Positions 32,223-34,244 of a stretch of 34,244 nucleotides of DNA are shown here, piece after piece. Origin of the DNA: Bacteroidales bacterium (GTDB lineage: Bacteria > Bacteroidota > Bacteroidia > Bacteroidales > F082); NCBI GenBank assembly GCA_019454985.1, contig JACFNF010000018.1:1-34244 (forward strand), written 5' to 3'. Position numbers and translations under genes: made by a program. How positions within the stretch are numbered: position 1 is the stretch's first letter; every line of letters begins with the position of its first letter. A model generated the notes under the pieces. It saw only the letters and a program-made list of their open reading frames with translations. It did not search any database and was not told where the DNA came from.

Positions 32223-34244
32223 ATGAAAAAAGCATTCATTTTAATTGTTGCCCTGTTGTTTTCCCATCTGCTTACATGGGCACAATGGAATACAAATCCT
32301 GCCGAAAACCTCAGGCTTACCGAACAAGCCGGCGAACAGGTGATACCGAAGATTCGCAAAGCCCCCAACGGGGATTATTATTTGGGGTATTTCTCGCTCG
32401 AAAAAGGAAACTATAACGTTCGCCTCCAGCACTTTGATTCTAATGGCAACAAACTCTGGCAAAATGAGGGATTGCTTATCAGCAGCCATCCTTCGATGTC
32501 GTGGCTTACCGACTGGGATATGGCTGTGGATCATGATAATCATGTGATTTTAACCTGGCAGGACATCCGCATGAACGAAAATAACAATGTGGTGGCCTAT
32601 CGCATTGCGCCCGATGGCGGGTTCGACTGGGGGGCTGATGGAATTATGCTTTCCAATAACACAGCATTTAATGTGTCGCCGAAAGTAGTGATCACAGCTG
32701 CAAACAATGCAGTAATTGCCTGGATGTCGGACGATAATTTGGTGCGCCAGAAATTAAATTCGTCTGGCCAGAAACTATGGGGCGACGATGGCATCGTTAT
32801 GAGTGGTACAGCGCGTTACACCTGGCCTCAGTTGATGGCCGTGGGCACGGATGATGTGTTGATGAAATATTACGAGGATTCTGGACCGGGATGGGCACCC
32901 ACCCGAAACCTGATGCTCCAGCGTTTCAACGCCGGCGGGCAAGCTGTCTGGGCAAGTCCTACATTGGTTTGCAACTCGGGAAGTATCACCGCCTGGACGC
33001 AGATTCTGTCGTTTGTGCCGGATGGCAACAACGGGTGCTTTCTGGCCTGGCACGACTATCGCTTGAGCGGAACCATCGCCTCGGGATGGGTGCAGCATAT
33101 CAACAGCAACGGTCAAATTCTTTTTGCGGCCAATGGCGCCAAAGTTTCTGACACCGACAATTTCAACAAGCTTAATCCCATGGCAGCCTATCTGCCTTCC
33201 ACTGGAAATGTCATGGTTTTTTGGAATGAAGTGGATGGTGGTCAGAATTTCTATGGCATCTTTGCTCAACAGTTTGACCCTACCGGCGAGCGCCTTTGGG
33301 GTAATAACGGAAAAGCCATCGTGCCTGTAAGCAGCGAAACGGTGTCGCCTGTCTGCCTACTTCCAATTGAAAATGATGTTGTTTTCGTTTATGAGCTGTA
33401 TTTAGATGCAGTACGGACGAACCTGTTTGCCCGACGGTATAACAGCGTCGGCGACTTGGTGTGGAACCCGGGAGAAACCATGGTTTCAACGGCCTTCTCG
33501 TCCAAAGTACATGCCGATATTGCCGGATTTTCAAATAACCAATGGGTTTTTGCCTGGGAGGATGACCGGATTGCCGATAATATTGAACTGTACGGCCAAA
33601 ACCTCCGACCCGATGGTAGTCTTGGTTCTGCAGGACCACAAGGCTTACTTCAGGTTCAGGTAAGCATCGAAGGAAATATGGCCAATGTTACCGAAGCTAC
33701 GGTCCAGGCCGGAAGCCAAATGACGCATCCAGATGCTTCAGGGCTGGCAGCGCTTCAACTATTGCCGGGGGTGTATTCGGTCATTATTTCTCATCCTTTT
33801 ACGAATACCGAAGTGGTTGATAATGTTGTTGTTACCGAAAATCAAACTGCTTCTCTTACCGTTGAACTCGATATGCTTCGCGACAATCTGATTCTGAAGG
33901 CCGTTGACCAGTATGGCGGCAGTATCGTCATGCCTGTTAACTATTCAGTGACCGGTCCCGAGAATAATTATTCCGGCCAGATCACGACCGGAACTGCCGT
34001 TGTTGCCAATGTTCCGTATGGCCAATATGTTGGAACCGCAGCACTTGAGCCGGGGCAAAATGTGGAGTCTTCGGCAGTTTTAAACGCAGACAACAATGAG
34101 TTGATTTTTACCTTTATCCTGGGTGGATTGGGTGAAAGCGCAGCAATTGCACAGCCTCGAATCGTTCCAAATCCGGTGAACACCGAAAGTGTTCTTTTTA
34201 TCGAATCGAAAACAACGCAGGTGATTCATTTCCAGCTGTTTGAT
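32223..34244 (+). CDS. Large secreted T9SS cargo protein with eight repeats (cut by the right edge)
   Basis: The frame is open from ATG 32223 to the last base (674 codons, no stop), so the gene runs past the window. It has a signal peptide (MKKAFILIVALLFSHLLTWAQ). Eight copies of a unit of about 55 residues follow, each with an xDxxGxxLWGxxG core, at about residues 71, 127, 177, 234, 292, 350, 405 and 460 (for example FDSNGNKLWQNEG and FDPTGERLWGNNG). The spacing suggests a beta-propeller-like fold. Two small beta domains follow at about 480-630 (LLPGVYSVIISHPF; VPYGQYVG). From about 644, PRIVPNPVNTESVLFIES begins a type A T9SS C-terminal sorting domain. The likely fate is export by the T9SS and surface attachment or release. 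Enzymatic activity is not evident. Confidence 0.88.
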   Translation, partial: MKKAFILIVALLFSHLLTWAQWNTNPAENLRLTEQAGEQVIPKIRKAPNGDYYLGYFSLEKGNYNVRLQHFDSNGNKLWQNEGLLISSHPSMSWLTDWDMAVDHDNHVILTWQDIRMNENNNVVAYRIAPDGGFDWGADGIMLSNNTAFNVSPKVVITAANNAVIAWMSDDNLVRQKLNSSGQKLWGDDGIVMSGTARYTWPQLMAVGTDDVLMKYYEDSGPGWAPTRNLMLQRFNAGGQAVWASPTLVCNSGSITAWTQILSFVPDGNNGCFLAWHDYRLSGTIASGWVQHINSNGQILFAANGAKVSDTDNFNKLNPMAAYLPSTGNVMVFWNEVDGGQNFYGIFAQQFDPTGERLWGNNGKAIVPVSSETVSPVCLLPIENDVVFVYELYLDAVRTNLFARRYNSVGDLVWNPGETMVSTAFSSKVHADIAGFSNNQWVFAWEDDRIADNIELYGQNLRPDGSLGSAGPQGLLQVQVSIEGNMANVTEATVQAGSQMTHPDASGLAALQLLPGVYSVIISHPFTNTEVVDNVVVTENQTASLTVELDMLRDNLILKAVDQYGGSIVMPVNYSVTGPENNYSGQITTGTAVVANVPYGQYVGTAALEPGQNVESSAVLNADNNELIFTFILGGLGESAAIAQPRIVPNPVNTESVLFIESKTTQVIHFQLFD

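Overview
The window comes from a Bacteroidota chromosome. Several independent signs agree: type IX secretion (T9SS) and gliding genes (porU, porV, gldJ); promoters of the Bacteroidota form TAnnTTTG just ahead of genes, with little sign of Shine-Dalgarno sites; a 47-nt CRISPR repeat of the type II-C kind common in this phylum; and a TonB-dependent heme uptake operon. I cannot place it below phylum with confidence.

Layout. 1-660: the end of a CRISPR array that runs off the left edge, with no cas gene in view. 735-5670 (minus): a heme uptake operon, TonB-dependent receptor > hmuT > hmuU > hmuV. 5852-6391 (minus): a membrane-anchored protein of unknown function. 6481-7272 (minus): an RNase Z lacking its usual tRNA-binding arm. 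7373-15922 (minus): two tandem PorU-type sortases and then porV. 15923-16363: a divergent regulatory region of about 440 bp with several palindromes and repeats. 16364-17833 (plus): gldJ, closed by a strong terminator. 17909-23617 (plus): a likely six-gene operon murF-anmK-exbB-exbD-tonB-folC. 23751-23823 (minus): tRNA-Arg(ACG). 23924-32074 (minus): an alpha-2-macroglobulin lipoprotein and penicillin-binding protein 1C. 32223 to the right edge (plus): a large secreted protein with eight repeats and the beginning of a T9SS sorting domain; the window edge cuts it.

How the genes work together. PorU, PorV and GldJ belong to one export and gliding machine, and the protein at the right edge looks like one of its cargoes. 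ExbB, ExbD and TonB would supply energy to the heme receptor at the left. MurF and AnmK build and recycle peptidoglycan. The macroglobulin and PBP1C form a known periplasmic defence and wall-repair pair.

The most interesting observation is that each complete CRISPR repeat, read on the minus strand, carries TTG-N19-TATCTTTG, a full Bacteroidota promoter. The same octamer sits at the likely promoters of murF and tRNA-Arg in this window. Each repeat may therefore start its own crRNA.
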